Part shown: piece after piece, positions 63,184 through 64,000 of the stretch | How positions within the stretch are numbered: the stretch's first letter is position 1 | Layout: each line of letters opens with the position of its first letter | Source: Halictus rubicundus | Taxonomy: Eukaryota; Arthropoda; Insecta; Hymenoptera; Halictidae | Assembly: GCF_050948215.1 (NCBI RefSeq) | Contig: NW_027488578.1 | Location: forward strand, 744,001-808,000 | Direction: 5' to 3' | DNA: 64,000 nt | The notes under the pieces: model-generated | Seen by the model: only the letters and a program-made list of their open reading frames with translations | Database searches by the model: none | Told to the model about the DNA's origin: nothing | Made by a program: the position numbers and the translations under genes

Positions 63184-64000
63184 GTACTTTTAATCCTACT
63201 CCGGTTCTGCAGGCGAACCTCAACCACTCGCGCGCGGCACAGGACCTGTTTGTCCAAGCCGTGCGCGAGTGGGGGGCTGGGCTGGCAGTTGCGGCGGAGC
63301 CGTACGCAATCCCCGAACACCCCTTCTGGGTGGGGGACGAGATCGGCTCCGTAGTAATAGTGGCGGGAAGCCGCCCCGGGTCCCCGTCGGTCTCCCTTCT
63401 GGAGCGGGGCGAGGGATTCGTGGCGGTGCAATGGGGGGACATCGCGGTTGTCGGGATCTACATCTCGCCGAGCTGTGGCCTCGATCAATTTCGGGGGTTC
63501 CTGGGCGGGCTGAACAGCTGCATCGCGCGGTGCAGCGCCCGCCCGGTTCTCGTTTTGGGAGACTTCAATGCCCACGCGGTATCGTGGGGGAGTCCCAGGA
63601 CGACCACTAGGGGTAGCGAGGTGTTAACCTGGGCGGCCGGCCTGGATCTCCGGTTGATTAACCGGGGATCCACGCCGACGTGCGTGCGTCCGCAGGGGGT
63701 CTCGATTGTCGACCTGACATGGGGGACTCCCTCGGCCGTGCGCCGGGTGTCGGGATGGAGGGTGGCCGAGGAGATAGAGATTGCGTCAGACCATACGCCC
63801 ATCGTCATGGACGTGTGGCCCACCCTCCACGCGCGGGATTCCCGGCCGGGCCGGGGGGACCGACGGCCGCGATGGGCCTTGAAGCGGCTGGACGCGGACG
63901 CGTTCGGGGCCGCGGTAGCCGCGGCGACATGGACGGGGCCGGCCCTGTCCGAGCTGGCGCCTGCGCAAGGGGCGAGGCGGCTGCGGGAGGTAATGACGGC
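63027..64000 (+). CDS. ORF2, APE-type endonuclease (reverse transcriptase beyond the window), partial
   Basis: The frame is open from after a stop at 63024-63026 to the window end and lies -1 relative to ORF1. Recognisable protein begins near 63204, so the true start is probably around 63171-63207. No in-frame ATG exists before the endonuclease. The first is in IVMDVW near 63807. The domain cuts target DNA to prime reverse transcription. Motifs in order are LQANLNHSRAAQDL (63207), AAEPY with catalytic Glu at 63297, GIYISP (Tyr at 63459), VLGDFNAHAVSWGS (Asp at 63561, Asn at 63567), SIVDLTWGTP (Asp at 63711) and ASDHTPIVMDV (Asp-His at 63789-63794). All expected active-site residues are present. 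The linker RWALKRLDADAF, typical of the step toward the reverse transcriptase, follows. No internal stop is seen over about 265 codons. Confidence 0.92.
   Translation, partial: MRGQSVCPGSQEGPRGDEREGRVWGCIRAAAADGAGGPDLPGRGLCRAHVRVGTFNPTPVLQANLNHSRAAQDLFVQAVREWGAGLAVAAEPYAIPEHPFWVGDEIGSVVIVAGSRPGSPSVSLLERGEGFVAVQWGDIAVVGIYISPSCGLDQFRGFLGGLNSCIARCSARPVLVLGDFNAHAVSWGSPRTTTRGSEVLTWAAGLDLRLINRGSTPTCVRPQGVSIVDLTWGTPSAVRRVSGWRVAEEIEIASDHTPIVMDVWPTLHARDSRPGRGDRRPRWALKRLDADAFGAAVAAATWTGPALSELAPAQGARRLREVMT
63178..63201 (+). promoter_or_regulatory. Hairpin spanning the ORF1 stop codon at the ORF1/ORF2 junction
   Basis: GAGTAGG (63178-63184) is exactly complementary to CCTACTC (63195-63201), with a 10-nt loop TACTTTTAAT. 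The ORF1 stop TAG (63181-63183) lies within the 5' arm. Because ORF2 has no ATG nearby in its own frame, a structure here may help reinitiation or a -1 shift into ORF2. Termination-reinitiation helped by RNA structure has been described for SART1, a related element. The role at this site is inferred. Confidence 0.55.

Larger units (their letters stand above)
60430..64000 (+). mobile_element. Non-LTR retrotransposon, R1 clade, 5' part (runs off the window)
   Basis: The element begins at 60430 with an HDV-like ribozyme, followed by a leader, ORF1 (gag-like, three zinc knuckles) and ORF2 (APE endonuclease). The reverse transcriptase, 3' UTR and 3' junction lie beyond 64000. No long terminal repeat is present. 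The two overlapping ORFs, the three C-terminal zinc knuckles of ORF1 and the QANLNHS, EPY, GDFN and SDHTPI motifs of ORF2 place it in the R1 clade. Several members of that clade are target-specific (R1 in 28S rDNA, TRAS and SART in TTAGG telomeres, Waldo in short microsatellites). The G+C-rich coding part contrasts sharply with the satellite. An intact ribozyme at the junction and undisturbed frames suggest a full-length, young copy. Placement inside R1 (TRAS, SART or another lineage) needs the reverse transcriptase. Confidence 0.93.

Noticed and set aside
63269..63610. 113-codon + strand frame within ORF2
   Set aside because: It is in a different frame from the endonuclease motifs and has no similarity of its own.
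61410..63968. Minus-strand and alternate-frame open frames over ORF1/ORF2 (such as 61410-62393, 62233-63024, 62777-63442, 62931-63575)
   Set aside because: They are shadows in G+C-rich coding sequence. The + strand frames carry recognised domains, and these show no family motif.
60430..64000. LTR retrotransposon or endogenous retrovirus
   Set aside because: No LTR, primer-binding site or protease is seen. The APE endonuclease at the N-terminus of ORF2 and the 5' ribozyme identify a non-LTR element.

Overview
The window looks like one end of a large eukaryotic satellite array that runs into a non-LTR retrotransposon. It is most likely from an arthropod, probably an insect. The retrotransposon proteins have the ORF1/ORF2 architecture of the R1 clade (the clade that includes TRAS, SART, R1, Waldo and RT). 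The satellite's GGATA core is one base from the insect telomere pentamer TTAGG when permuted (ATAGG). The species cannot be named from the sequence.

Positions 1-60429 are satellite only. The commonest monomer is 17 bp, GGATAGGATAGGATAGA, meaning three GGATA pentamers plus GA. Shorter (12 bp) and longer (22 bp) forms have lost or gained one pentamer. The + strand of the canonical unit has no C. Diverged monomers carry marker substitutions (for example GGAGACGATGG, AGCGTTGAGG, GGTTAGTATAAAGG, GGATTCTATA, GCAGACGATAG). These markers recur in the same order, which shows higher-order structure at many scales: near-adjacent tandem duplications with spacings of about 170 to 2060 bp, and dispersed copies of 1-4 kb spaced 6 to 47 kb apart. 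Several copies differ in length by exactly 17 bp. I see no gene, RNA gene or foreign insertion in this part. The long minus-strand open frames, up to 941 codons, are a consequence of the monomer: 17 is not divisible by 3 and no antisense phase contains a stop, so every frame reads the same 17-residue periodic peptide.

From 60430 to the end of the window is the 5' part of a non-LTR retrotransposon, read on the + strand. Its first base falls exactly where similarity to the neighbouring satellite unit stops. The first 153 bases can be folded by hand into a complete HDV-like self-cleaving ribozyme (P1, P2, P3, L3, P1.1, P4 and a J4/2 with a candidate catalytic C), with predicted cleavage between satellite and element. 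A structured leader with many upstream ATGs follows. ORF1 (61024-63183) encodes a gag-like protein with a coiled coil, an Ala/Lys-rich segment, the conserved R1-clade RNA-binding region and three zinc knuckles. ORF2 begins in the -1 frame across the ORF1 stop and shows an intact APE-type endonuclease. Its reverse transcriptase lies beyond the window.

The parts fit a working model. Promoter activity in the element or read-through from the satellite would give an RNA whose 5' end is set by the ribozyme. ORF1 would package that RNA, and the ORF2 endonuclease would nick the target, possibly the satellite itself, for target-primed reverse transcription. This resembles TRAS/SART in telomeric repeats, but here the host repeat is a 17-bp satellite with higher-order structure. 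Target specificity is inferred from a single 5' junction and is not shown.
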